From: Bacillus halotolerans
GTDB taxonomy: Bacteria; Bacillota; Bacilli; Bacillales; Bacillaceae
Direction of reading: 5' to 3'
Length of the DNA stretch: 64,000 nucleotides
Assembly: GCF_001517105.1 (NCBI RefSeq)
Contig: NZ_LPVF01000010.1
Location: 620,001-684,000 of the forward strand
A program made the translations under genes and the position numbers. Within the stretch, counting starts at the first letter, position 1. Every line of letters starts with the position of its first letter. The notes below the pieces were generated by a model, which saw nothing but the letters and a program-made list of their open reading frames with translations, had not been told where the DNA came from and did no database searches. This document shows, one piece after another, positions 1 to 9,869 of this stretch.

Positions 1-165
1 GGTGAAAACATTGCTAAAGGACAAAAAACACCTGAAGAAGTAGTAAAAGCTTGGATGAACAGTGAGGGCCACAGAAAAAACATTCTTAACCCTAACTTCA
101 CACACATCGGTGTCGGTTATGTTGAATCCGGCAGCTACTGGACACAGCAATTCATCGGAAAATAA
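1..165 (+). CDS. ykwD: CAP-domain secreted protein, C-terminal end only
   Basis: The frame is open from base 1 to a TAA at 163-165 and encodes the last 54 residues of a protein whose start lies outside the window. The visible part reads GENIAKGQ, then WMNSEGHRKNIL and HIGVGYV, and ends YWTQQFIGK. These are the CAP/SCP (PR-1-like) signature segments, including the HRKNILNP turn. The family is secreted or surface-exposed; its biochemical role in Bacillus is not established. Position next to ykwC matches ykwD of B. subtilis. An intrinsic terminator follows directly. Confidence 0.9.
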   Translation, partial: GENIAKGQKTPEEVVKAWMNSEGHRKNILNPNFTHIGVGYVESGSYWTQQFIGK

Positions 166-168
166 TAA

Positions 169-207
169 AAAAGAGATTGCCTGTTTTGGACAGGCAATCT
201 CTTTTTA
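169..207. terminator. Bidirectional terminator between ykwD and ykwC
   Basis: A 13-bp perfect stem (GAGATTGCCTGT... ACAGGCAATCTC) is flanked by an A-run on the left and a T-run on the right, so it can stop transcription of convergent ykwD and ykwC. Confidence 0.85.
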
Positions 208-1070
208 TTTCACCCAAAGCTTATAAATGCTTTGAGTCCCGCTGTTTTCTTCTCCTTGTGCGGCAAGTTGGTCATATAATGATTTCGCAAGCGACAAGCC
301 TGGCATTTCTTCACCCATTAATTCAGCTTCCTCTAAGGCAATTCCCATATCTTTGATAAAATGCTTTACATAAAATCCTGGCTCGAAATCACCCTTCAGC
401 ATACGCGGGGCGAGATTTGACAATGACCAGCTTCCTGCCGCTCCAGTTGTAATGCTCTTCAGGACATTTTCCGGCTGAAGGCCTGATTTTTGGGCATAAG
501 CCATCGCTTCGGCTACACCGATCATACCTGCTGCAATCGCGATTTGATTACACATCTTTGTGTGCTGCCCGCTTCCTGCCGGCCCTTGATATTGAATATT
601 CTCTCCCATTAAAGTGAAGATGGGCAGGCAAGCTTCAAACGCTTCTTTTTCTCCTCCGACCATAATCGCCAGTGTTCCGTTTTGCGCGCCGATGTCACCT
701 CCTGAAACAGGTGCGTCTAAGGCAAATAATGATTTTTCTTTGGCTGCCTCCGCAATTTTTTTGGCTAACGACGGTTTGGAAGTCGTCATATCAATGAGAT
801 ACGCACCTTTTTTAGCATGTTCAATAATTCCGCTGCTGCCGAAATACACTTCTTCTACATCACTGGGATAGCCTACCATTGTAATAATGATATCCGCTTC
901 TTTCGATAGTTCTTTTACAGTGTCTTTCCACACCGCGCCTTTTTCCAGTATGCTGTCCGCTTTTGCTTTTGTCCGGGTATACACCAATACGTGATGTCCA
1001 TCTTTAAGGATATGTGAAGCCATACTGTTTCCCATTACTCCAAGACCGATAAAACCGACTGTTTTTTCAA
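205..1070 (-). CDS. ykwC: 3-hydroxyisobutyrate dehydrogenase-family oxidoreductase (start region shifted)
   Basis: About 288 residues of a beta-hydroxyacid dehydrogenase. The N-terminal dinucleotide fold starts at TVGFIGLGVMG, the substrate motif is DAPVSGGDIGAQNG near residue 120, and the catalytic-lysine segment is GSGQHTKMCNQ near 170. The physiological substrate is not known. The only good ribosome site (GGGGGA, 1077-1082) points to TTG at 1068-1070, but TTG is followed by six A, which puts it out of frame. Seven A would give M-K-K-T-V-G-F. As sequenced, the frame opens only from ATG at 1098, which has no Shine-Dalgarno sequence. I therefore infer a one-base deletion or sequencing error at 1062-1067 and give the expected start. 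The rest of the gene is intact. Confidence 0.8.
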
Positions 1071-1164
1071 GTAAATTCCCCCAGACGTTAGATTTCATTT
1101 AGTTAAAATTTATCATTTTCTAGACTACCATATCTAGTAATCATATAGTAGAGTCTAAAAAATA

Positions 1165-1200
1165 AAAAACCCAAAACTTGAAAAAGTCCTGGGTATCAAT
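1165..1200 (-). terminator. Terminator after mcpC
   Basis: On the minus strand ACCCAGGACTTTTTCAAG is followed by a partner ending TTGGGT and a T-rich tail. The stem is moderate, just downstream of the mcpC stop codon. Confidence 0.6.
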
Positions 1201-1205
1201 GTTGA

Positions 1206-3174
1206 TTATAATGTAAATTTAGCAATAGCGTTCATAAGCTCTTGGCTTGCATGTTTTAATGTATCAGTTGAGTGTTTGACTTTCTCAAGCGTGATCAGCT
1301 GTTCATCGGTTGAGGCGTTGACTTCCTCCGCTGCAGCAGCCGATTCCTGTGATATAGCCGAGATGCTTTGAATCGCTTCAGAAATGGCAAGCTGTTCTTC
1401 ACTCATTCTTTGTATTTCTTCGTAAATTTGATCAATACCTTGGACAAGTGACTGCATTTCCGCGGTGATGGTGTTTAATACTTCACCAGTCTCATGAATT
1501 GCGCTGTTTTGTTCATCATTCATTTTACTTGCTTCAACCATTGCATGAGAAGCCTCTTTTGTTTCAAGCTGAATCAGCTTCACTGTCTCACTGATATGCT
1601 TGGTGGAAAGCGCTGACTGCTCGGCAAGCTTCCGCACCTCTTCAGCCACGACTGCAAATCCGCGTCCGCTTTCACCGGCTCTGGCTGCTTCAATACTGGC
1701 ATTTAAGGCAAGTAAATTGGTTTGATCCGAAATATTTGAAATCGCAGTAACCACTTCTTCAATATTCTTCGTTTGATTTTCCAAATCCAGCAGCATCGTT
1801 TCGACTTTCTTTGTTTCCGTATTGGCTTCGTTTGATTTCATCAGCAGCTGGCCGAGCGCGTCAAGCCCTTTATAGCTTGCGTCCTCTGAGGATTTTGAAC
1901 GTGCTTTCATGCCGCCTGCCTGATCAGCAATTCGTCTGATTTTAGCAGACAGGTTTTCTGATTTTTCGTTAATGGTCTCTACTTCTGAAGCCTGTTCCGT
2001 TGCCCCTGCTGCCACTTCTTCGATCGCTTTTGCAATTTGTCCGCTCGTTTCATTGGTTTCAGCGGAGACAGCTGTTAATTGTTCAGAGGTGTCAGACACT
2101 TTTCCTGAAGAATGTCTGACTTGTTCCACCATTTCCTTCATGTTTTCAACCATCTGATTAAAGTCTCTTGTTAACATGCCGACTTCATCCTTGGTCTTTG
2201 ACTCTGCCTGTACTGTCAAATCGCCTGCAGAGACGGCCTTTGTTTTTGCAATCAGCTGCTGGATCGGCCCGGTTATTGTTTTGGCGAGAAAGTAGCTGAG
2301 AATAATCGTCACCGCCAGCGCGATGAGTGAGATGAAAAGGTTCGCCCGATTCATTTTATCTGAAATCCACATTAATTTATTTGTGTCAAATTGTGTTCCG
2401 ACTTTCCATCCCGTTTCTCCAACCGTTTGATACACAATCATTTTTCCCATTGCATCTTGTATCCCGTTTTTGTCAGATGCAATGGTTTTTAATGTTTGGT
2501 CCTTGGAGATATTTTTTCCTTGGTTTGACGGATGTGCTAAAAGATTGCCGCTTGCATCAGCTAAAAAAGCAAATCCATTGTATGGCACCTTTTGCTTATT
2601 TACCATGGTCTGGATGGAAGAAAGTTTCAGATCATAACTGGCAACGCCTATCACCTTCTGCCCGTCAAGAATTGCTTTTGAGGCTGTGACGATCATTTCT
2701 CCCGTCACGACATCCTTATAGGGTTCCGTCCAGACGACTTTATCCGGTGTTTCAGCCGCGCGCTTATACCATGGTCTAGAAACCGGATCATAATCTTCTG
2801 CAAATTCTGCTTTCGGATATGTAAACATTTCTTTTTTTTGCGGTGCCTATATAGGCCATCGCCACATAATCATCGTTTTCTTTAATTTGTTTAATGTCAT
2901 CATTAAACAGCCTGGCAGCTTCTTTACTTGAATTTGTCACAAACGCACGTGTTAACTCTCCATTTGCCAATCTTAACAGCGAAATGTCATAACTCTTTAA
3001 TTGCAGTTCGATATTTTGTTCAAGCGAGTTTGTTACGTTTTGTGTCGTGTTTTTCCCATCCTCTGTAATCATCGGTTTTAACGTCAGGTAAGAAGAAAGC
3101 ATCAAAAGAACAACTGTGACGATTAACATGATAGAAACGAAAACAGCAATCTTCATGTGAAGTTTTTTAAACAA
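1206..3174 (-). pseudogene. mcpC: Methyl-accepting chemotaxis protein McpC, split by a frameshift
   Basis: McpC is the chemoreceptor for many amino acids and for PTS sugars in B. subtilis. The first part (TTG start at 3174, SD AGGAGGGG) holds transmembrane segment 1 (about residues 8-28) and the start of the extracellular dCache sensor. The second part (1206-2828) holds the rest of the sensor ([17 protein letters not shown]), transmembrane segment 2, HAMP, and the signalling domain with hairpin tip [20 protein letters not shown]. The two frames meet at an 8-A run (2832-2839 on the plus strand). Seven A would fuse them through [16 protein letters not shown] into about 655 residues, the family's normal length. 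As written the product stops after about 128 residues. A sequencing error is at least as likely as a true mutation. Confidence 0.88.
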
Positions 3175-3195
3175 ACCAATCCCCTCCTATTTTCT

Positions 3196-3203
3196 ATATC
3201 GGC
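3196..3203 (-). promoter_or_regulatory. SigD-type -10 element upstream of mcpC
   Basis: The minus strand reads GCCGATAT, the exact SigD (flagellar sigma) -10 consensus, about 20 bases before the start codon. The TAAA -35 is poor here (TCAT at 15 bp), so the assignment rests on the -10 and on known SigD control of mcp genes. Confidence 0.55.
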
Positions 3204-3349
3204 CTTTTCACCCAAAAAATGAATAATCATAATATAAATTATATTGAAATCACAAGATATTTACTGAAAATTCTAACTATATGTGTTTCAGCAGTTTGGA
3301 TTACGATATAATAAACAGCACAAGGAGAGTGATTATCATTTTTAAACAG

Positions 3350-4033
3350 ATGTATGTCCATAATGGCATTAAATTTGAGCGGCTGACGATCAGAAATTAT
3401 TTGAGAACAGACATAGAGGGCTTGCTTTCTCTTCAGAAAGAGTGTTTTCCCCCTCCATTCCCGCAGGAATTGCTGTGGTCAGAAGAACAGCTTGCCAGCC
3501 ATATCAACACCTTTCCGGAAGGCGCCTTATGCGCGCTGGTTAATGGTGAGATCGTCGGTTCGATGACTTCTCTTATCGTGCATTTTGAACCCGATGCTCC
3601 CGAGCATACATGGGCGGAGACAACTGATAACGGCTATATTACATGTCATGATCCGCAGGCAAATACGTTATACGTAGTGGATATTTCGGTTTCACCGCAT
3701 TATCGGAAGCTTGGAATAGGAAAATGGCTGATGAATACGATGTATGAATTAGCCGTTGAGAAGCGAATGGAACGGTTACTCGGCGGCGGACGTATTCCTT
3801 TTTATCATAAGTACGCACATGAGATCAGTGCTTCACAATATGTAGAGGATGTTATAGAAGGAAAAAAGAAAGATCCTGTACTGTCATTTCTCCTCCATTG
3901 CGGCCGTTCACCGCTCTGCATCGTCAGCAATTATTTGGACGATGAAGAATCCTTGAATTACGGGGTGTTGATGGAGTGGAAAAATCCCTTTTATGAAAAA
4001 ACGAGCTGTAAAGCTGACAGCCCGTTTACGTGA
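3350..4033 (+). CDS. ykwB: GNAT-family N-acetyltransferase
   Basis: A GNAT acetyltransferase of about 227 residues from ATG 3350. The acetyl-CoA loop is in VVDISVSPHYRKLGIGKWLM (R/Q-x-x-G-x-G/A type: YRKLGIGKWL), preceded by the beta4 strand. The substrate is unknown. The start is uncertain. A strong SD AAGGAG at 3322-3327 is 22 bases from this ATG, too far, but 10 bases from an in-frame ATT at 3338-3340 (ATT TTT AAA CAG ATG). The frame is open back to 3281. The gene runs towards splB and the two coding ends overlap by 8 bases. Confidence 0.8.
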   Translation: MYVHNGIKFERLTIRNYLRTDIEGLLSLQKECFPPPFPQELLWSEEQLASHINTFPEGALCALVNGEIVGSMTSLIVHFEPDAPEHTWAETTDNGYITCHDPQANTLYVVDISVSPHYRKLGIGKWLMNTMYELAVEKRMERLLGGGRIPFYHKYAHEISASQYVEDVIEGKKKDPVLSFLLHCGRSPLCIVSNYLDDEESLNYGVLMEWKNPFYEKTSCKADSPFT

Positions 4034-5054
4034 AATATTCAATTTTTGCATTAGGAAAATACGTATCGATATAAGATTCAAGCGTTTCTCGAAGCACATG
4101 CTCTTCATCTTTCTGATAAATATATTTTCCGATCCCGTAGCGTCCCCATTTATAGCGCCGCTTTTCTTCATCTAACTCAAGCTTTGTTTTTGGATAATTC
4201 TTCTCAATGACTCGTTTCGCCGGCTTCGTAAATCGATGCTGAATCAATTCAAAGGTAATATCATGTCTGACATCCTGCGGCAAAGCGGCATCAAGTTTTT
4301 CAAACAGATGTCTGTATCCATCCTCCCAGCCTTCATGGATGTAAATCGGCGCAACAATAAAGCCTAACGGGTAGCCTGCTTTCGCTACTTTTACAGCCGC
4401 TTCAATACGTTTATCGAGAGGAGAGGTTCCCGGCTCAAAATTCTTAATCACATAGTCAGCATTTATGCTGAATCTGAATCTTGTTTTCCCGTTATGTTTC
4501 GCATCCAAAAGGTGATCAACATGGTGAAACTTCGTGACAAATCTGAGCTTGCCAAGCTCACTCTGTCCAAAATGTTCAATGGCGTGCTTGAGCGTATGTG
4601 TCAAATGGTCGATGCCCACAATATCCGAGGTACATGAAGCTTCAAACCTTGTAAACTCCGGTGCACGTTCTTTCATATACTGATCCGCCTGGTCCAAGAT
4701 TTCTTCGACATTTACATAGGTTCTGATATAGGGTTTTGTTCCCATTGTGGTTTGTAAATAGCAGTAATGGCAATGCCCCATACAGCCTGTCGCAAACGGG
4801 ATCGCATATTCAGCTGACGGTTTTGAAGAATCAAACTTTAATGTTTTTCGGACACCGATTACTAAAGTTGATTTTGCATTACGGTATTGCTGAAGATGGT
4901 TTTTACCAGGAATATTGCGCACTTGGTTATGGGACGTCGTTTCTCTGATTTCGATGCCCATTTTTTCAAATTTATCATGTAATTCCTGTGCCAATGGATA
5001 TTCCATTGCTCTCGGTTCAATATAAACGAGCTGCGGAACAAATGGGTTCTGCAT
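4026..5054 (-). CDS. splB: Spore photoproduct lyase (radical SAM)
   Basis: The 342-residue enzyme reverses the UV-induced thymine dimer 5-thyminyl-5,6-dihydrothymine (spore photoproduct) during germination. The radical-SAM cluster motif is CMGHCHYC (about residues 91-98), a CxxxCxxC that binds the 4Fe-4S cluster. The conserved hydrogen-donor cysteine is in EASCTSDIVGID near 140. Length and ends match the B. subtilis enzyme. It lies 77 bases downstream of splA, in the known splAB operon made in the forespore. Its C-terminal end overlaps the convergent ykwB end by 8 bases with no terminator between. Confidence 0.97.
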   Translation of the reverse strand: MQNPFVPQLVYIEPRAMEYPLAQELHDKFEKMGIEIRETTSHNQVRNIPGKNHLQQYRNAKSTLVIGVRKTLKFDSSKPSAEYAIPFATGCMGHCHYCYLQTTMGTKPYIRTYVNVEEILDQADQYMKERAPEFTRFEASCTSDIVGIDHLTHTLKHAIEHFGQSELGKLRFVTKFHHVDHLLDAKHNGKTRFRFSINADYVIKNFEPGTSPLDKRIEAAVKVAKAGYPLGFIVAPIYIHEGWEDGYRHLFEKLDAALPQDVRHDITFELIQHRFTKPAKRVIEKNYPKTKLELDEEKRRYKWGRYGIGKYIYQKDEEHVLRETLESYIDTYFPNAKIEYFT

Positions 5055-5131
5055 GGTGCCACATCCTTTTCCTTTTCTACCGTTACTTTTCTCATAAGGC
5101 GGAAAGGATATGAGTTGTAATGTTTTCCTTG

Positions 5132-5371
5132 TTACTCGTACGGATCGATATCAAATAATTCTTTGTAAAGCGTTTTTGCTTCTTCATAGCTTGCAAAAAC
5201 AGCATCATCCTCGGCAAACGGATGGTAGGTTTCAAATATAAACAGGGAAAGCTCACCCTCATGGTATGGGTGATGCACAATTTCAGCTTCCTTTATATGA
5301 GCAACATTGGCGGCGTGCGGATTTCTGTAGATGACGTAGACTGTATCTCCTGCGTTAAATTCGTTTGACAT
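5132..5371 (-). CDS. splA: SplA, regulator of the splAB operon
   Basis: A 79-residue protein starting MSNEFNAGDTVYVIYRNPH. The ATG at 5371 is chosen because AGGAGGG sits 7-8 bases upstream; the frame extends six codons further without a ribosome site. SplA has a TRAP-like fold and is known as a negative regulator of spore photoproduct lyase expression. It is first in the operon with splB and follows the ptsI terminator. Confidence 0.93.
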   Translation of the reverse strand: MSNEFNAGDTVYVIYRNPHAANVAHIKEAEIVHHPYHEGELSLFIFETYHPFAEDDAVFASYEEAKTLYKELFDIDPYE

Positions 5372-5390
5372 TCTATCCCTCCTAGCCATG

Positions 5391-5421
5391 TTATTGTGCC
5401 CCGCTGCATCCCTGATTATGA
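5391..5421 (-). promoter_or_regulatory. Possible SigG promoter of splAB
   Basis: On the minus strand TCATA (5417-5421), an 18-base spacer and CACAATAA (5391-5398) resemble the SigG pattern (GHATR, 17-18, CATWMTA). The -35 lies in the tail of the preceding ptsI terminator. SigG control of splAB is established; the exact match here is my reading. Confidence 0.4.
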
Positions 5422-5457
5422 AAAAAACCAGACAGGCCGGAGGCCGTCTGGTTTTTG
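5418..5457 (-). terminator. Terminator of the pts operon
   Basis: ACCAGACGGCCTCCGGCCTGTCTGGT hairpin on the minus strand followed by seven T, directly after the ptsI stop. Confidence 0.9.
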
Positions 5458-5461
5458 TGCA

Positions 5462-7174
5462 TTACTTGAATGTTTCTTTTACGAACGCGACAACTTCTTC
5501 TGTCGTGCTCATAGATAAGATTTTCTCTTTGAATGACTCAGCTTCTTGTTTAGACAATTTGCTGATTTGTGTTCTTGCCGGAAGGATAGAAGTTGCGCTC
5601 ATTGAGAACTCATCTAAGCCTAAGCCAAGAAGAATCGGAATCGCAATTTCATCTCCTGCCATTTCTCCGCACATGCCGACCCATTTTCCTTCTTTATGTG
5701 CCGCTTCAATTACAAGTGTAATTAAGCGAAGGATTGCAGGGTTGTATGGCTGATACAGGTAAGATACACGTTCATTCATACGGTCAGCTGCCATTGTGTA
5801 TTGGATCAAATCATTTGTTCCGATACTGAAGAAGTCAACTTCTTTAGCAAACTGATCAGCGATAACTGCAGTTGACGGAATCTCAACCATCATACCGACT
5901 TCGATGTCGTCAGATACAGTTTGTCCCGCTTTGACAAGCTTTTCTTTCTCTTCAAGAAGGATCGCTTTCGCTTCTTTGAATTCGTTAACTGTCGCAATCA
6001 TAGGGAACATGATTTTCAAGTTTCCGTATGTACTTGCACGAAGCAGCGCGCGAAGCTGTGTTCTGAAGATTTCTTGCTCTTCAAGGCAAAGACGAATCGC
6101 TCTGTAGCCCAAGAACGGGTTCATTTCTTTAGGAAGCTGCAGGTAAGGAAGCTCTTTGTCTCCGCCGATATCAAGTGTCCGAACGACAACTGATTTTCCT
6201 TCCATACGCTCAAGAACCGTTTTGTAAGCGTCAAACTGCTCATCTTCTGTAGGCAGCTGATCTCTTCCCATGTAAAGGAATTCTGTACGGTAAAGACCAA
6301 CTGCTTCTCCGCCGTTTTCAAGAACACCTTTCACATCATCAGGAGTACCGATATTCGCTGCAAGCTCTACATGATGACCGTCTTTTGATACAGTCGGTTC
6401 ATTGACCAGCTTCGCCCACTCAGCTTTTTGAGCTAAATAAGCGTTATGTTTTTCTTCATACTCTTTTACAGTTTCCGCAGAAGGATCGATAATGACATCG
6501 CCATTAATACCGTCAACGATAACAGTCACGCCGTTTTGGATCGTGCCTGTAGCCGCTTTCGTTCCGACAACTGCAGGAATCTCAAGAGAACGCGCCATGA
6601 TGGCAGAGTGAGATGTGCGTCCGCCGATATCAGTTGTGAATCCTTTTACGAACTCACGGTTTAATTGAGCTGTGTCAGACGGTGTTAAGTCTTCAGCTAT
6701 AATAATAACTTCTTCTGAAATCATGCTTGGGTTTGGAATTTCAACGCCAAGCAGGTGGCCCGTTACGCGTTTTGTTACGTCGCGGATATCTGCCGCACGC
6801 TCTTTCATGTATTCATTATCCATAGATTCAAACATGGTAACGAACATAGAAGACGTTTCTTTTAAAGCGAATTCAGCGTTTACAGAATCAGAGCTGATTT
6901 TTTCTTTCACAGGATTCAGAAGCTCAGGGTCACTGAGAACTAAAAGGTGAGCAGAAAAAATATCAGCTTTATCCTGACCCAGTTCTTTCAAAGCATGCTC
7001 TTTGATTTTTTCGAGCTCTTCTTTAGAACGTGCAATCGCTTCATCAAAACGGCTTACTTCCGCTTCAGAATCAGAGATGTTTTTCTTTTCAACCGTTAAA
7101 TCTGGCTCTTCAAGCCGGTACGCTTTTGCAATCGCGATGCCGGCTGAAGCACCAATCCCTTTTAATTCTTGCAT
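5462..7174 (-). CDS. ptsI: PTS enzyme I (phosphoenolpyruvate-protein phosphotransferase)
   Basis: The 570-residue cytoplasmic enzyme I takes phosphate from PEP and passes it to HPr, starting all PTS sugar uptake. The active-site histidine is in [13 protein letters not shown] (about residue 189). The PEP-binding TIM barrel carries [26 protein letters not shown] and the catalytic cysteine in [11 protein letters not shown] near 500. The ATG overlaps the ptsH stop by one base (TAATG), so the two genes are translationally coupled. Full length, no anomaly. Confidence 0.98.
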   Translation of the reverse strand: MQELKGIGASAGIAIAKAYRLEEPDLTVEKKNISDSEAEVSRFDEAIARSKEELEKIKEHALKELGQDKADIFSAHLLVLSDPELLNPVKEKISSDSVNAEFALKETSSMFVTMFESMDNEYMKERAADIRDVTKRVTGHLLGVEIPNPSMISEEVIIIAEDLTPSDTAQLNREFVKGFTTDIGGRTSHSAIMARSLEIPAVVGTKAATGTIQNGVTVIVDGINGDVIIDPSAETVKEYEEKHNAYLAQKAEWAKLVNEPTVSKDGHHVELAANIGTPDDVKGVLENGGEAVGLYRTEFLYMGRDQLPTEDEQFDAYKTVLERMEGKSVVVRTLDIGGDKELPYLQLPKEMNPFLGYRAIRLCLEEQEIFRTQLRALLRASTYGNLKIMFPMIATVNEFKEAKAILLEEKEKLVKAGQTVSDDIEVGMMVEIPSTAVIADQFAKEVDFFSIGTNDLIQYTMAADRMNERVSYLYQPYNPAILRLITLVIEAAHKEGKWVGMCGEMAGDEIAIPILLGLGLDEFSMSATSILPARTQISKLSKQEAESFKEKILSMSTTEEVVAFVKETFK

Positions 7175-7440
7175 TACTCGCCGAGTCCTTCGCTTTTCAT
7201 TGTTTCTTCTAAAGCGTTAAGAGCATCGTTTTCGTCAGCGCCAGCAGCAGAAATTGTGATTTCAGCGCCTTTAGCGATTCCAAGAGACATAACACCCATG
7301 ATTGATTTAAGGTTTACAGTTTTGCCGTTATATTCTAAATTAACGTCAGCGTCGTATTTGCTTGCAGTTTGTACAAGAACTGTTGCAGGACGAGCGTGAA
7401 TTCCAGAATCTGCAGTTACTTTGAATGTTTTTTGTGCCAT
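7174..7440 (-). CDS. ptsH: HPr phosphocarrier protein
   Basis: An 88-residue HPr starting [19 protein letters not shown]. His15 in GIHARPA accepts phosphate from enzyme I. Ser46 in [12 protein letters not shown] is the regulatory site phosphorylated by HPr kinase, which makes HPr the co-repressor for CcpA in carbon catabolite control. The ATG at 7440 follows AAAAGGAG; the frame opens three codons earlier without support. It lies between ptsG and ptsI in the classical operon. Confidence 0.98.
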   Translation of the reverse strand: MAQKTFKVTADSGIHARPATVLVQTASKYDADVNLEYNGKTVNLKSIMGVMSLGIAKGAEITISAAGADENDALNALEETMKSEGLGE

Positions 7441-7538
7441 TTTTATCATTCTCCTTTTAACTTAAAGCTATATTACTTCACAATATTATATCATACAGCC
7501 GTACTTGTCATCTGACAAGCACAGCGTACTATATACCC

Positions 7539-9638
7539 TTATTTTTCAATCTTCACAATGTCTTCTTGCTCTCTGTTAACTGATCCGCTTGCCTTAATGC
7601 TGACTGTTTCTCCTTCAGCAAGGTTCGTAAATACGATCGGTGTCATCAGAGACGGTACATTCGGTTTTACTGCGTCCAAGTCAACTTCAAGAAGCTTTTG
7701 TCCAGGCTCAACGCGGTCCCCTTCTGATACGAAAGACGTAAACCCTTCGCCCTTGAGGCTGACCGTATCAATGCCGAAGTGGATCAAAATTTCTTTTCCA
7801 CCGTCGGATTGCAGGCCGATTGCATGTTTTGTCGGGAAAACATTTAATATTTTTCCTCGTACCGGAGAAACGACGATGCCTTCAGAAGGAAGGATCGCAA
7901 AGCCGTCACCCATCATTTTTCCTGAGAAGACTTGGTCAGGAACATCAGTAATCGGGTGAATTTCTCCAGCAATCGGAGAAACAAAGACTTCCTCGCCAAT
8001 TTCATTTTGCAGCGGTTCTGCAATGACATCCTCAACCTGCTGCCCTACTTCTTCCTCAGCGGATGTTTTCGGTTCAGGTCTTGGTTTGCGTCCAGCGATG
8101 ATGTCCTGCATTTGTGTTTTTAATCCGTCAGAACGCGGTCCGAAAATCGCCTGAATATTGTTGCCCACTTCCAGAACCCCGGAGGCGCCAAGCTGCTTCA
8201 GACGGTCTTTATCAACCTTTTTCTGATCGTTTACTGTCACACGCAGACGAGTGATACAAGCATCAAGGTGTTTGATGTTTTCCTGGTCACCCATTGCCTG
8301 CAGGATCTCGTAAGGAAGGTCGCCTGCTTCTCCTGTTTTCCCGGATGCTGCTGTTTCAGCTGAAGCATCCTCACGGCCTGGTGTTTTCAGATTAAATTTG
8401 CGGATCGCAAATCGGAATCCGAAGTAGTAAATAAGCGCAATCCCTAAACCAACAGGGATGACAAGCCACCAAGCCGTCCGGTTCGGTAAAATGCCGAAAA
8501 GGAAGTAGTCAATTAAACCGCCGGAGAATGTCATACCAATCTTAACATTCAACAGCTGCATGACCATGAATGAGAGCCCTGCAAACAAACAGTGGATCGC
8601 AAATAGGACAGGGGCAACGAATAGGAAAGAGAATTCCAATGGCTCTGTGATCCCTGTCAAGAAGGATGTCAGTGCTGCTGAACCCATAATACCTGCAACA
8701 AGTTTTTTGTTTTGCGGTTTTGCTTCATGATAAATCGCAAGCGCTGCAGCAGGAAGACCAAACATCATAAATGGATATTTACCTGTCATGAACGTACCTG
8801 CTGTTAATTGTACGCCGTCTTTAATCTGCGCCATAAAGATGCGCTGATCCCCGCGGATGATCTCTCCGGCTGCACTTTTGTAGCTGAAGAATTCATACCA
8901 GAATGGCGAGTAGAAAATATGATGCAGACCAAATGGAATAAGCGAACGTTCAATGACACCGAAAATAAATGCAGCAAGAGTTGGATTCGCTTCCACTAAT
9001 CCAGTTGAAAAGGCATTCAATCCATGCTGGATCGGAGGCCAGATCACTAACATAATAAGACCCAGAATCAGTGCGGAAATTGACGTAATAATCGGTACGA
9101 AACGTTTACCCGCAAAGAAACCAAGATATTGCGGCAATTCAATTGTATAAAATTTGTTAAACAACAATGCCGCCAGCACACCGACGATAATACCGCCGAA
9201 TACCCCTGTCGCCAAGGTAGGTATGCCGAGCATGTTTACATATGCCGGGTGGTTTTCAGTGAAGAACTTGGCTCTTTCGATTGAATCGGAAGGAATGGTT
9301 CCGTTTGCAAGAAGAACCGCACTCATGGATACGTTCATCACCAGATAACCGATAATTGCTGCTATCCCGGCAACTCCATCTCCGTTGGCAAGCCCGATGG
9401 CTACACCTACTGCGAAAAGAAGCGGAAGGTTATCGAAAACAATCTGCCCAGCGCTTTCCATCACACCCGCTACGAGCTGAACATTGTCATTGCTTAGGAA
9501 ATGCAGGACTTGAATCATGTCCTTGTTTTGCATTGCATTCCCGATCGCAAGCAAAATACCCGCCGCAGGAAGAATCGCAACTGGAAGCATAAGCGCACGC
9601 CCGATTTTTTGGAGAACGCCGAATAATGCTTTAAACAT
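7539..9638 (-). CDS. ptsG: Glucose-specific PTS permease EIICBA
   Basis: A 699-residue membrane protein that imports glucose while phosphorylating it to glucose-6-phosphate. Domain order is IIC (about residues 1-420, around ten transmembrane segments, [14 protein letters not shown] motif), IIB (phosphorylated cysteine in [11 protein letters not shown] near 460) and IIA (active histidine in [14 protein letters not shown] near 625). It starts with AGGAGG upstream of ATG 9638. Expression is set by GlcT acting on the leader terminator just upstream. All catalytic residues are present. Confidence 0.98.
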   Translation of the reverse strand: MFKALFGVLQKIGRALMLPVAILPAAGILLAIGNAMQNKDMIQVLHFLSNDNVQLVAGVMESAGQIVFDNLPLLFAVGVAIGLANGDGVAGIAAIIGYLVMNVSMSAVLLANGTIPSDSIERAKFFTENHPAYVNMLGIPTLATGVFGGIIVGVLAALLFNKFYTIELPQYLGFFAGKRFVPIITSISALILGLIMLVIWPPIQHGLNAFSTGLVEANPTLAAFIFGVIERSLIPFGLHHIFYSPFWYEFFSYKSAAGEIIRGDQRIFMAQIKDGVQLTAGTFMTGKYPFMMFGLPAAALAIYHEAKPQNKKLVAGIMGSAALTSFLTGITEPLEFSFLFVAPVLFAIHCLFAGLSFMVMQLLNVKIGMTFSGGLIDYFLFGILPNRTAWWLVIPVGLGIALIYYFGFRFAIRKFNLKTPGREDASAETAASGKTGEAGDLPYEILQAMGDQENIKHLDACITRLRVTVNDQKKVDKDRLKQLGASGVLEVGNNIQAIFGPRSDGLKTQMQDIIAGRKPRPEPKTSAEEEVGQQVEDVIAEPLQNEIGEEVFVSPIAGEIHPITDVPDQVFSGKMMGDGFAILPSEGIVVSPVRGKILNVFPTKHAIGLQSDGGKEILIHFGIDTVSLKGEGFTSFVSEGDRVEPGQKLLEVDLDAVKPNVPSLMTPIVFTNLAEGETVSIKASGSVNREQEDIVKIEK

Positions 9639-9757
9639 AAGAATTGACCTCCTCTTTTTACTAGTCTGACCTTACAGCTAAAAATCATGACAACGAATTC
9701 ACAGGCGTAAGTCTTCCAGTTTAACCGTTTACATTTGCCCTTTTACACAACAAAAAA

Positions 9758-9850
9758 GGCATGAGCAAAATAGGGTGCGCAAAAGAACGAGAATGATCTT
9801 CCCGTTTTTTCCCCTCAATCACTCATGCCTGATCGGATCAGTAACACGTT
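9758..9850 (-). promoter_or_regulatory. ptsG leader: ribonucleic antiterminator (RAT) and terminator
   Basis: On the minus strand GTGTTACTGATCCGATCAGG (within 9826-9847) begins the RAT hairpin that GlcT binds. It overlaps the left arm GGCATGAG (9822-9829) of a terminator whose right arm CTCATGCC lies at 9758-9765, followed by six T. The two structures exclude each other, the known mechanism for glucose induction of ptsG. Confidence 0.93.
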
Positions 9851-9869
9851 TTTAAAGGATAAACTGAAT

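Noticed and set aside
1099..1160. Imperfect dyad between ykwC and mcpC
   Set aside because: Arms are short and mismatched, and no known operator fits.
5388..5753. 121-codon frame opposite the end of ptsI
   Set aside because: Runs through the pts terminator and opposite ptsI; no SD.
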